Notes: a model not told the origin generated them from the letters alone. 7,842 bases of DNA from RGIG8775 sp045587785 (GCA_045587785.1 JAZNDA010000015.1:1-7842), one strand, 5' to 3'. Positions 1-6,201 are shown, counted from the first letter of the stretch. Program-made: numbers and translations.

Positions 1-990
1 GAGATCGACGAGGACAAGCCGGTTCTTGTAGACAAGTATATCAGCGGCAGAGAGGTCGAGGTCGATGCCATCTGTGACGGAAGAAACGTATTCGTGCCCG
101 GAATTATGGAGCTTGTCGAGCGCACCGGCGTTCACAGCGGCGACTCTATCAGCGTTTATCCCGCGTTCAGCATCTCGGACAAGGTCAAGGGAATTATTCT
201 GCAGTACGCGAAGAAATTAGGCCTGGGTATCGGTATTGTTGGTCTGTACAACATTCAATTCATCGTGGACAAGGATGATAACGTGTTCATCATTGAAGTC
301 AATCCTCGTTCTTCCCGTACCGTCCCGTTCCTGTCCAAGGCTACCGGCTACAGCTTGGCGGACATCGCTACGGAGGTTATTTTGGGCAAGAGCCTGAAGG
401 AGCAGGGCATCTTCGATATTTATCCGGAGGAGAAAAAACGCTATTACGTCAAGGTGCCGGTCTTTTCTTACAACAAGATCAAGGGCTTGGATGCTTATCT
501 GTCGCCCGAAATGAAATCCACCGGTGAAGCCATCGGTTACGATGACAAGCTGCACCGCGCCATGCAAAAGGCATTGATCGCCGGCGGTATCACGCTGCAA
601 AACTATGGTACCGTTATGGTCACGCTTGCCGATGAGGACAAGGAAGAAGCACTGCCGTTGGTGCGTCGCTTCTATGATATGGGCTTTAATATCGAGGCGA
701 CCATCGGCACGGCAAACTTCCTCAAGGAGCACGGGATCCGCACCCGTGTGCGCAAGAAGCTCATGGAGGGAAGCGAGGAGATCTTTGAGTCGATTCGCGC
801 AGGCTACGTTAACTACGTGATCAACACCCGTGCGGTCATGTCGGGCGTTCATTACGAGGACGGCATCGAGATCCGCAGCTGTGCGGTCGAAAACGGTGTT
901 ACGCTGTTCTCAAGCCTTGACACCGTCCGCATCGTTCTGGACGTTATCGAGGAGACCACCAACCGTGTTTCTACCATTGACGCAAAATAA
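1..990 (+). CDS. carB: Carbamoyl-phosphate synthase large subunit, C-terminal part (5' end outside window)
   Basis: This subunit makes carbamoyl phosphate from ammonia (delivered by the CarA glutaminase), bicarbonate and two ATP in the cytoplasm. The open frame runs from base 1, so about 329 residues remain of a protein that is normally about 1,070. Fragment residues 1 to about 165 are the end of the second ATP-grasp (carbamoyl-phosphate) half: GIMELVERTGVHSGDS, then the metal-binding E99-x-N101 within IIEVNPRSSRTVPF. Residues from about 204 to the end form the MGS-like allosteric domain. Positions that contact UMP or IMP in the E. coli enzyme look conserved: both Thr of ATIGT, the Lys before MEG, and Asn and Thr of VINT. 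Feedback control by UMP is therefore likely (inference). The gene ends 15 bases before pyrK. carA is expected upstream. Identification is very secure; only the start is missing. Confidence 0.97.
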   Translation, partial: EIDEDKPVLVDKYISGREVEVDAICDGRNVFVPGIMELVERTGVHSGDSISVYPAFSISDKVKGIILQYAKKLGLGIGIVGLYNIQFIVDKDDNVFIIEVNPRSSRTVPFLSKATGYSLADIATEVILGKSLKEQGIFDIYPEEKKRYYVKVPVFSYNKIKGLDAYLSPEMKSTGEAIGYDDKLHRAMQKALIAGGITLQNYGTVMVTLADEDKEEALPLVRRFYDMGFNIEATIGTANFLKEHGIRTRVRKKLMEGSEEIFESIRAGYVNYVINTRAVMSGVHYEDGIEIRSCAVENGVTLFSSLDTVRIVLDVIEETTNRVSTIDAK

Positions 991-1005
991 CCTCGTGAGG
1001 TCATG

Positions 1006-1737
1006 ATGAAACAGAGCATTTTTACAATCATTGAAAATCGCCCGATCGCCGCATCGGTCTATAAAATGGTACTTGAGGGCGACACCTCGGCGATTACCGC
1101 CCCCGGACAGTTTGTTAATCTGAAGCTTGACGGAAAATTCCTGCGCCGCCCCATTTCGGTGTGCGACGCAGAGGACGGCAAGCTCACCCTGATCTACAAG
1201 GTAGTGGGAGAGGGAACAGAAGCAATGAGCCGCTCTGTGGCGGGAACCGTGTTTGATATTCTGAGCGGTCTTGGGAACGGCTATGATATCGAAAAGAGCG
1301 GCGAATATCCGCTTTTGCTTGGCGGCGGCGTCGGTGTGCCTCCCCTTTACCTGCTTTGTAAAAAGCTTGTGGCAGAGGGTAAGAAGCCCACGGTGGTGCT
1401 TGGTTTTAACAGCGCGCCCGACGTATTTTACGAAAATGAATTTTCGGCACTCGGCGCAAGGGTGATTGTGACCACGGCGGACGGCAGCTACGGCACAAAG
1501 GGCTTTGTGACCGATGCCATGAAGGATTTGGAATATACTCATTTTTATACCTGCGGACCCGAGCCCATGCTCAGGGCGGTACACGCGGCAAGCGTGACCG
1601 ACGGACAAATGAGCTTTGAGGAGCGTATGGGCTGTGGCTTCGGGGCTTGCATGGGTTGCTCTTGCAAGACCTTGACGGGTTACAAACGTATCTGTAAGGA
1701 AGGTCCCGTGATGGCGAAAGGAGAGATCCTATGGTAA
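1006..1737 (+). CDS. pyrK: Dihydroorotate dehydrogenase B, electron transfer subunit PyrK
   Basis: PyrK carries FAD and a [2Fe-2S] cluster and passes electrons from the FMN of PyrD to NAD+, making this a class 1B (heterotetrameric) enzyme. About 243 residues, close to Bacillus PyrK. Visible in order: flavin-binding R48-P-I-S51, the glycine-rich GGGVGVPP at about 106-113 for the nucleotide cofactor, CGPEPML from 183, and the cluster ligands C210, C215, C218 and C230 (C-x4-C-x2-C-x11-C), followed by KEGPV. The last spacer is about three residues shorter than in Bacillus and Lactococcus PyrK. Two ATG codons occur in tandem at 1003 and 1006. The GAGGT at 997-1001 is 1 base from the first and 4 from the second, and Bacillus PyrK also starts Met-Lys, so 1006 is preferred weakly. 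The 3' end overlaps pyrD by 7 bases. Confidence 0.95.
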   Translation: MKQSIFTIIENRPIAASVYKMVLEGDTSAITAPGQFVNLKLDGKFLRRPISVCDAEDGKLTLIYKVVGEGTEAMSRSVAGTVFDILSGLGNGYDIEKSGEYPLLLGGGVGVPPLYLLCKKLVAEGKKPTVVLGFNSAPDVFYENEFSALGARVIVTTADGSYGTKGFVTDAMKDLEYTHFYTCGPEPMLRAVHAASVTDGQMSFEERMGCGFGACMGCSCKTLTGYKRICKEGPVMAKGEILW

Positions 1738-2642
1738 GCACAAAAGTAAGACTTGGCGAGTGGGAGCTGGATAATCCCATTATTCCCGCCAGCGGTACGT
1801 TTGGTTACGGATATGAGTTTGCCGAGCTTTACGATATCAACTGTCTTGGCAGTTTTTCCTTCAAGGGGACAACGCTTGAGCCTCGCTTTGGCAACCCCAC
1901 ACCGAGAATCGCCGAGTGCCCCCATGGTATGCTTAACAGCGTGGGACTTCAGAACCCCGGGGTTGAAAAGGTCATCTCGGAAGAGCTTCCCAAGCTGAAA
2001 AAGTGTTTCGATAAGCCTGTGGTCGCCAACGTCTGCGGCTTTTCGCCCGAGGAATACGAGAGGGTGGCAGAGCTTCTTTCGAACCAAGAGCAGGTCGGCA
2101 TTTTAGAGGTCAATATCAGCTGTCCCAACGTTCATGCGGGCGGCGTGAATTTCGGTAGCTCGGCTAAGACCGCGGCGGAGATCACCGCAAGAGTTAAGGC
2201 GGTCTCCAAAAAGCCCGTGTATATCAAGCTGACGCCCAACGTCACCGATATTGCAGAGATCGCAAAGGCGTGTGAGGCGGCAGGTGCGGACGGCATATCC
2301 ATGATCAATACCTTGCTTGGCATGCGTATCGATCTGCGCCGCAAGACCCCCATTCTTGCCAACAAGATCGGCGGGTTCTCGGGGGATGCCATTTTCCCCG
2401 TGGCAGTGAGAATGGTGTATCAGGTCTATGATGCCGTTAAAATTCCCATCATCGGCATGGGCGGTATTTCGTCGGCGGAGCAGGTCATCGAAATGATGCT
2501 TGCGGGTGCCACGGCTGTAGAGGTGGGAGCGGCAAATCTGGTCGATCCCTACGCTGCCAAAAAGATCGTGGAATCGCTTCCCGAAGCAATGGAAAAATAC
2601 AATATCAAGAGTTTACAAGCAATAATCGGAGGTGCACACTGA
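1731..2642 (+). CDS. pyrD: Dihydroorotate dehydrogenase B, catalytic subunit
   Basis: Oxidises (S)-dihydroorotate to orotate using FMN and hands the electrons to PyrK; cytoplasmic alpha2-beta2 complex. 303 residues, normal for class 1B. The FMN/substrate motif FKGTTLEPRFGNPTPR lies near the N-terminus and is followed by NSVGLQNPG. The catalytic base expected for class 1 enzymes is C131 in NISCPNV; class 2 enzymes use Ser here. KLTPNVTDI follows, and the FMN-phosphate site is GMGGISSAEQ and EVGAANLVDP towards the C-terminus. The ATG at 1731 lies inside the last codons of pyrK and has a good AAAGGAGA at 1717-1724, 6 bases upstream. The stop codon shares its last base with the pyrF start (TGATG). 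The adjacent pyrK and the Cys base together make the class 1B assignment secure. Confidence 0.97.
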   Translation: MVSTKVRLGEWELDNPIIPASGTFGYGYEFAELYDINCLGSFSFKGTTLEPRFGNPTPRIAECPHGMLNSVGLQNPGVEKVISEELPKLKKCFDKPVVANVCGFSPEEYERVAELLSNQEQVGILEVNISCPNVHAGGVNFGSSAKTAAEITARVKAVSKKPVYIKLTPNVTDIAEIAKACEAAGADGISMINTLLGMRIDLRRKTPILANKIGGFSGDAIFPVAVRMVYQVYDAVKIPIIGMGGISSAEQVIEMMLAGATAVEVGAANLVDPYAAKKIVESLPEAMEKYNIKSLQAIIGGAH

Positions 2643-3340
2643 TGGGTAAGGACGTAATCATTGCCTGCGATTTCCCGAGCAAGGAAAAAACGCTGGCGTT
2701 TCTTGACAAATTTGAGGGCAAAAAGCCGTTTGTGAAGATCGGTATGGAGCTTTTTTATGCAGAGGGACCGTCTATTGTCAGAGAGATCAAGGCGAGAGGA
2801 CATAAAATATTCCTTGACCTTAAGCTTCACGATATCCCCAATACCGTAAAAAGTGCCATGAAAGTGCTTTCGGGCTTGGATGTTGACATGACAAATCTGC
2901 ATGCGTCGGGCGCCATTCCCATGATGCAGGGCGCGCTTGAGGGACTTACGCGCGAGGACGGTACAAGACCGCTTCTGATCGCCGTCACTCAGCTGACCTC
3001 CACCGATCAGGAGACCATGGAGCGCGATCTTCTCATTCACGAGCCGATTGCCGAGGTGGTCATGCACTATGCGCACAACGCAAAGGTGGCAGGACTTGAC
3101 GGCGTGGTCTGCTCGCCCCTTGAGGCAGAAAAGGTGCACGGCAGATGCGGTAAGGACTTTTTGACCGTTACCCCCGGTGTCCGCTTTGCGGATGGCGACG
3201 TGGGTGACCAAAAGAGAGTGATGACACCTGCTGAAGCTAAGAAGATCGGCTCGGACTACATCGTGGTGGGCAGACCGATCACGGCTGCCGACGATCCCGT
3301 CGCGGCATATGAGAGATGCTGTCGCGAGTTCATTGATTAA
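2642..3340 (+). CDS. pyrF: Orotidine 5'-phosphate decarboxylase
   Basis: Final step of de novo UMP synthesis: decarboxylates OMP to UMP as a cytoplasmic TIM-barrel dimer. 232 residues, typical of the short bacterial group I enzyme. The signature DLKLHDIPNTV contains the catalytic D59, K61 and D64. The phosphate-binding end of the barrel is visible as TPGVRF and later as IVVGRPIT. The start ATG at 2642 overlaps the pyrD stop by one base and has a strong GGAGGTG at 2628-2634, 7 bases upstream. The stop TAA is immediately followed, with no intervening base, by the ATG of the HAD gene. Nothing is unusual in the protein. Confidence 0.97.
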   Translation: MGKDVIIACDFPSKEKTLAFLDKFEGKKPFVKIGMELFYAEGPSIVREIKARGHKIFLDLKLHDIPNTVKSAMKVLSGLDVDMTNLHASGAIPMMQGALEGLTREDGTRPLLIAVTQLTSTDQETMERDLLIHEPIAEVVMHYAHNAKVAGLDGVVCSPLEAEKVHGRCGKDFLTVTPGVRFADGDVGDQKRVMTPAEAKKIGSDYIVVGRPITAADDPVAAYERCCREFID

Positions 3341-3985
3341 ATGAAATATATCTTTTTCGATCTTGACGGCACACTGACCGATCCTGCTCTTGGCATTACC
3401 AATTCGGTGGCGTATGCGCTTTCGAATTTCGGTATCGAGGTACAGGACAGAAAAACGCTGAACCGATTTATCGGTCCGCCTTTGGTGGATGCCTTTATGG
3501 AGTACTACGGGTTTTCAAAAGAGGATGCCAAAAGGGCACTGGGTTTTTACAGAGAGTATTTCGCCCCCAAGGGCATCTTTGAAAATGCCGTAATAGACGG
3601 AATTCCAAGCATGCTTGAGGCACTGAAGACGGACGGCAAAAAACTGTATGTGGCGACCTCCAAGCCCGAAAAATTCGCGGTGGAGATCCTTGAGCACTTT
3701 TCGCTCGACCGATATTTTGACGGCATATACGGCAGTACCATGGACGAAACACGCAACAAAAAGGATGCGGTGATCGCATACGCATTGTCCATGTCGGGCG
3801 CGAGTGCGACAGACAGCATCATGGTGGGTGACAGACATCATGATATTGAGGGCGCAAAAGCTAACGGCATGCGTTCTGTGGGGGTCCTCTTTGGCTATGG
3901 CAGCAGGGAAGAACTTGCGACGGCAGGTGCTGATCAAATTGCCGAGGATATCAAGGAATTACAAAACATATTGCAAGGAGAATGA
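3341..3985 (+). CDS. HAD-superfamily phosphatase (phosphoglycolate phosphatase-like), embedded in pyr operon
   Basis: A 214-residue haloacid dehalogenase hydrolase. Motif I is D7-L-D9-G-T-L-T-D, with the nucleophile and the acid/base aspartates. Motif II is ATSK at 105-108, motif III is probably K140 or K141, and motif IV is G-D164-R-H-H-D168 for Mg2+. A helical C1-type cap lies at about residues 15-85. All catalytic residues are present, so it is likely an active phosphomonoesterase. The substrate cannot be read from the sequence: annotation pipelines would probably say phosphoglycolate phosphatase, but the position between pyrF and pyrE makes a pyrimidine nucleotide or a related phosphorylated intermediate possible (inference). 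The ATG abuts the pyrF stop and no convincing Shine-Dalgarno precedes it, so translation is probably by re-initiation after pyrF. The 3' end comes within two bases of the pyrE start. Confidence 0.9.
   Translation: MKYIFFDLDGTLTDPALGITNSVAYALSNFGIEVQDRKTLNRFIGPPLVDAFMEYYGFSKEDAKRALGFYREYFAPKGIFENAVIDGIPSMLEALKTDGKKLYVATSKPEKFAVEILEHFSLDRYFDGIYGSTMDETRNKKDAVIAYALSMSGASATDSIMVGDRHHDIEGAKANGMRSVGVLFGYGSREELATAGADQIAEDIKELQNILQGE
3975..3980 (+). promoter_or_regulatory. Ribosome binding site that sets the pyrE start
   Basis: AAGGAG lies 1 base before the ATG at 3982 and 7 bases before the in-frame ATG at 3988. Only the second spacing is normal, so translation of pyrE probably begins at 3988, although the first ATG overlaps the stop of the upstream gene as ATGA. 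Confidence 0.7.
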
Positions 3986-3987
3986 TT

Positions 3988-4629
3988 ATGAAGCATATTG
4001 AAACACTGATCGCAAAGGACTTACTTTCCATCAAGGCGGTGTTCTTCCGTCCCGATGAGCCGTTTACGTGGGCAAGCGGCATCAAAAGTCCCGTGTACTG
4101 CGACAATCGTTTGACACTGACCGCGCCCGCGGTGAGAAATGACGTAGAAAACGCACTCGCCGAGACCATCAAGAGAGAATATCCCGATGCAGAAGTGCTG
4201 ATGGGCACTTCGACGGCAGGTATTGCGCACGCCGCTATCACTGCACATCTGATGGATCTGCCTATGGGTTACGTCCGCTCGGGCGCTAAGGACCACGGTA
4301 GAGGAAACCAGATCGAGGGTAAGCTGGAAAAGGGACAGAAGGTCGTTGTGGTAGAGGATCTGATCTCCACGGGCGGCAGTGTGATCGAGGTGGTAGACGT
4401 TCTGCGCGAGGCAGGTGCCGAGGTGCTCGGTATCGTCAGCATCTTCACCTACGGAATGAAGAAGGGCATCGAGCGCCTTGCCGAGGCGAACGTCAAGAAC
4501 GTCAGCCTTACCAATTTTGACGCCATTGCCGAGATCGCGGCAGAGGAAAAATATATCAAGCCCGAGGACGTGGCAAGACTGATCGCCTTCCGCAACAACC
4601 CCTCGGATGAAAGCTGGATCGGAGCATGA
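3988..4629 (+). CDS. pyrE: Orotate phosphoribosyltransferase
   Basis: Transfers phosphoribosyl from PRPP to orotate, giving OMP for PyrF. 213 residues from the chosen ATG, similar to Bacillus subtilis PyrE. The N-terminal block VFFRPDEPFTWASGIKSP and CDNRLTL are strongly Bacillus-like. The PRPP loop is VEDLISTGGS at residues 122-131. The mobile catalytic loop reads R97-S-G-A-K101-D-H103-G. K101 and H103 match the key E. coli Lys103 and His105, but the second loop lysine present in Bacillus (SKPK) and E. coli (RKEAK) is absent here. An ATG at 3982 would add two residues; the ribosome binding site favours 3988. The end overlaps the first possible pyrB ATG as ATGA at 4626-4629. Confidence 0.96.
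   Translation: MKHIETLIAKDLLSIKAVFFRPDEPFTWASGIKSPVYCDNRLTLTAPAVRNDVENALAETIKREYPDAEVLMGTSTAGIAHAAITAHLMDLPMGYVRSGAKDHGRGNQIEGKLEKGQKVVVVEDLISTGGSVIEVVDVLREAGAEVLGIVSIFTYGMKKGIERLAEANVKNVSLTNFDAIAEIAAEEKYIKPEDVARLIAFRNNPSDESWIGA
4621..4624 (+). promoter_or_regulatory. Ribosome binding site that sets the pyrB start
   Basis: GGAG lies 1 base before the ATG at 4626 and 7 bases before the in-frame ATG at 4632. The arrangement copies that at pyrE. The normal spacing and the family N-terminus (MRHL, like MKHL in Bacillus) both point to 4632. Confidence 0.6.
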
Positions 4630-4631
4630 GT

Positions 4632-5555
4632 ATGAGACATCTCATCGACATTATGGATCTGTCGGTCGCGGAGATCGAGGATATGATCTTAGTCGCCACC
4701 GACATTGTGGAGCATCCCGAGAAGTACCGCGAAGCTTGTAAATACAAGAAGCTCGCCACGTTGTTTTTTGAGCCGTCCACCCGTACTCGCCTCTCGTTTG
4801 AGGCGGCTATGCTTGAGCTTGGCGGACAGGTGCTTGGCTTCTCGGAGGCATCGTCGAGCTCGGCATCCAAGGGCGAGAGCGTGTCGGATACCGCCGCTAT
4901 CGTCAGCGGATACGCCGATATCATTGCCATGCGCCATCCCAAGGAGGGCGCACCGCGCGTAGCGGCGGCAAAGAGTGACGTGCCCATCATCAATGCGGGT
5001 GACGGCGGACACTATCATCCCACCCAGACGCTGACCGACCTTTTTACCATTCGCAGGGAAAAGGGAAGCTTTGAAAATCTCACCATCGGTCTTTGCGGCG
5101 ACCTTAAATTCGGCAGAACGGTACATTCGCTGATCGCCGCCATGTCGCGCTACAGCGGTGTGAATTTTGTGCTGATCTCTCCCCCCGAACTTAAGGTGCC
5201 CAGCTACGTCAAGAGCAAGTACATCAAGGAAAAGGGCATTCCCTACAGACAGACGGTTTCTTTGGATGAATGTATCGCTGATCTTGACGTGCTGTATATG
5301 ACCAGAGTGCAAAGAGAGCGTTTCTTCAACGAGGAAGACTATTTGCGTCTCCGCGACAGCTATATTCTGACACCCGAAAAGATGAAGATGGCAAAGCCCG
5401 ATATGATCGTGCTTCACCCACTGCCCCGTGTGAACGAGATCGCCACCGAGGTGGACGACGATCCCCGTGCGGCATATTTCCGCCAAGCGAGAAACGGTAA
5501 GTTTATCCGCATGGCGCTGATCTTGAAGCTTCTGGAGGAATGTCATGAGAATTGA
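4632..5555 (+). CDS. pyrB: Aspartate carbamoyltransferase, catalytic chain
   Basis: Condenses carbamoyl phosphate with aspartate to N-carbamoyl-aspartate, the committed step of pyrimidine synthesis. 307 residues from the chosen start. The carbamoyl-phosphate site is S49-T-R-T-R53 in FFEPSTRTRLSF. The 80s-loop lysine is K80 (SSASKGES). The aspartate and carbamoyl-phosphate contacts AMRHPKEG, H129-P-T-Q and L-H262-P-L-P-R266 follow. The stretches VLYMTRVQRERF and HPLPRVNEIATEVD resemble the E. coli PyrB type that assembles with PyrI, more than the free Bacillus trimer. This fits pyrI directly downstream, which overlaps the end of pyrB by 11 bases. An ATG at 4626 would add two residues. Confidence 0.97.
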   Translation: MRHLIDIMDLSVAEIEDMILVATDIVEHPEKYREACKYKKLATLFFEPSTRTRLSFEAAMLELGGQVLGFSEASSSSASKGESVSDTAAIVSGYADIIAMRHPKEGAPRVAAAKSDVPIINAGDGGHYHPTQTLTDLFTIRREKGSFENLTIGLCGDLKFGRTVHSLIAAMSRYSGVNFVLISPPELKVPSYVKSKYIKEKGIPYRQTVSLDECIADLDVLYMTRVQRERFFNEEDYLRLRDSYILTPEKMKMAKPDMIVLHPLPRVNEIATEVDDDPRAAYFRQARNGKFIRMALILKLLEECHEN

Positions 5556-5967
5556 TGCGATAAAAAACGGAATCGTTATTGACCATATTGACGCAGGGCG
5601 TGCGATGAAGATCTACGAGATACTGGGTCTTGATAAGCTGGAATGTCCCGTGGCACTTCTCAAAAACGTGCCAAGCCAAAAAATGGGCAAGAAGGACATT
5701 ATCAAGGTCGACGGTGATGTCGAGATCAATCTGGACGTGCTGGGCTTTCTTGGCAGAAACATCACGGTGGTGTTTGTCAAGAACGGCACGGTTGCCGAAA
5801 AGAGGCATATCGAACTGCCCACGGAGATGAAGGATATTATCTGTTGCAAAAATCCAAGGTGTATCACCTCAACAGAGCAGGGCATTCACCACCATTTCGT
5901 TTTGGATAACGAAAAGACTGGCGTGTACCGCTGTGTATACTGCGACGCACAGGCAGATTTGTCTTGA
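5545..5967 (+). CDS. pyrI: Aspartate carbamoyltransferase, regulatory chain
   Basis: The non-catalytic chain binds nucleotides and holds PyrB trimers together in the holoenzyme. 140 residues, slightly shorter than E. coli PyrI (153). The N-terminal nucleotide domain contains AIKNGIVIDHI with D13 (E. coli Asp19), K50 and K54 in KKDIIK (E. coli Lys56 and Lys60), and K86 (E. coli Lys94). The zinc domain has C101, C106, C130 and C133, with exactly the C-x4-C-x23-C-x2-C spacing of E. coli. Both the allosteric site and the interface to PyrB thus look intact, so ATP/CTP-type control is likely (inference). A GGAGG at 5534-5538 precedes the ATG by 6 bases. It is the last gene of the operon, and its stop TGA is part of a promoter -35 element. 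Confidence 0.96.
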   Translation: MRIDAIKNGIVIDHIDAGRAMKIYEILGLDKLECPVALLKNVPSQKMGKKDIIKVDGDVEINLDVLGFLGRNITVVFVKNGTVAEKRHIELPTEMKDIICCKNPRCITSTEQGIHHHFVLDNEKTGVYRCVYCDAQADLS

Positions 5968-5992
5968 CGATTTTAAATTTTTGGCTTATAAT
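5964..5992 (+). promoter_or_regulatory. Near-consensus sigma-A promoter for a downstream small RNA
   Basis: TTGACG (5964-5969, 5 of 6 matches) and TATAAT (5987-5992, 6 of 6) are separated by the ideal 17 bases. Transcription would start near 5999, exactly at the base of the long hairpin. The -35 box contains the pyrI stop codon. The region is AT-rich, which raises the chance of a fortuitous -10, but both boxes and the spacing fit. Confidence 0.6.
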
Positions 5993-5994
5993 AA

Positions 5995-6078
5995 AAAATG
6001 AGAAAAGACCTTTATCTTTGAAAAGTGCTGGTGTTGTTGACATCCACTTATGTTTGATAAAAGGTCTTTTCTCATTTT
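5995..6078. repeat. Long imperfect hairpin (84 nt)
   Basis: The arms 5995-6016 and 6056-6078 pair over 22 bp with a single bulged A (6059). Inside is a symmetric 6 by 6 internal loop, then an inner stem of 6023-6027 with 6045-6049, a 2-nt bulge, 6030-6034 with 6040-6044, and a 5-nt loop. One inner pair is G-U when read on the + strand and would be an A-C mismatch on the other. It may end pyr operon transcription, although on the + strand it is followed by only T4. On the - strand it runs into T6 and looks like a good intrinsic terminator. No flanking target duplication was found. Confidence 0.75.
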
Positions 6079-6154
6079 AAAAGATAAAATTAGATGCTTC
6101 AGGCAGGGGCAGTGAACAATGCTCACGGGCGCAAGCCACATCTAGTTTTTTTTT
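5999..6154 (+). ncRNA. Candidate independent small RNA, family not recognised
   Basis: The unit has its own promoter, two folded modules and a T9 end, giving an RNA of about 155 nt. Module 1 is the long 5' hairpin. Module 2 (6086-6149) has an 11-bp closing stem around a GTGA/TCAC hairpin (6112-6115 with 6123-6126) and GGC-GCAA-GCC (6128-6137), a GNRA tetraloop. Strand choice is an inference. One closing-stem pair (6090/6145) and one inner hairpin pair (6031/6043) are G-U only on the + strand, and the tetraloop is GNRA only on the + strand. A GTGAG/TTCAC pairing and a rival promoter favour the - strand. It has no coding character. It does not match 6S, SRP, tmRNA or RNase P as I know them. Confidence 0.5.
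6086..6154 (+). terminator. Multi-branched stem followed by T9, probable intrinsic terminator
   Basis: An 11-bp stem (6086-6096 with 6139-6149, one G-U) closes a 42-nt branched loop, and nine T residues run from 6146 to 6154. The uninterrupted T-tract directly after the stem is terminator-like, but the stem is AT-rich and the loop is unusually large. It would end the small RNA and any read-through from pyrI. Confidence 0.45.
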
Positions 6155-6183
6155 ATTATATCACAGGTTTTTGACTTTGTGAA
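6155..6183 (-). promoter_or_regulatory. Sigma-A-like promoter on the opposite strand
   Basis: Read on the - strand, TTCACA (6183-6178, 5 of 6) and TATAAT (6160-6155, 6 of 6) are 17 bases apart, with a TGA extended -10 directly before TATAAT. Transcription would start near 6148 and run towards pyrI, ending at the long hairpin plus T6 (5998-5993). It faces the + strand promoter across the same 160 bases. One of the two may be fortuitous because both -10 boxes sit in AT-rich terminator-like sequence. Confidence 0.4.
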
Positions 6184-6201
6184 CAGTTTTTGATATTTTT
6201 G

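Noticed and set aside
991..1000. CCTCGTGAGG between carB and pyrK as a regulatory hairpin hiding the ribosome binding site
   Set aside because: The arms leave a loop of only 2 bases (or a 3-bp stem with 4), too small to be stable.
4689..5546. Long open frames on the - strand, such as this one and 217-852, as real genes
   Set aside because: They lie opposite conserved pyr genes, show no protein family features and are rich in His, Arg and Gln, as expected for antisense shadows of GC-biased codons.
5998..6021. Seven-codon leader peptide MRKDLYL at the start of the candidate RNA
   Set aside because: The ATG coincides with the predicted transcription start, there is no ribosome binding site, and the frame lies in the hairpin arm.
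6037..6042. TTGACA as a -35 box within the hairpin loop
   Set aside because: No -10 hexamer lies at a usable distance; the nearest, TGATAA, is only 12 bases away.
5995..6078. MITE, integron attC site or retron msd element
   Set aside because: There is no clear target duplication, no attC core sites (GTTRRRY/RYYYAAC), and no reverse transcriptase or integrase gene nearby.
5986..6141. 51-codon open frame on the - strand inside the small RNA locus (ATG at 6141, TAA at 5988-5986)
   Set aside because: It has no ribosome binding site, would be nearly leaderless from the candidate - strand promoter, and its codons are dictated by the two hairpin arms. It is better explained as a chance frame across an RNA gene. 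If the - strand RNA is real, a leaderless peptide cannot be fully excluded.
6171..6199. TTGACT-17-TATTTT as a sigma-A promoter for spoVAF
   Set aside because: The -10 matches only 4 of 6 positions, and a sporulation-type promoter lies closer to the gene. It remains a weak alternative.
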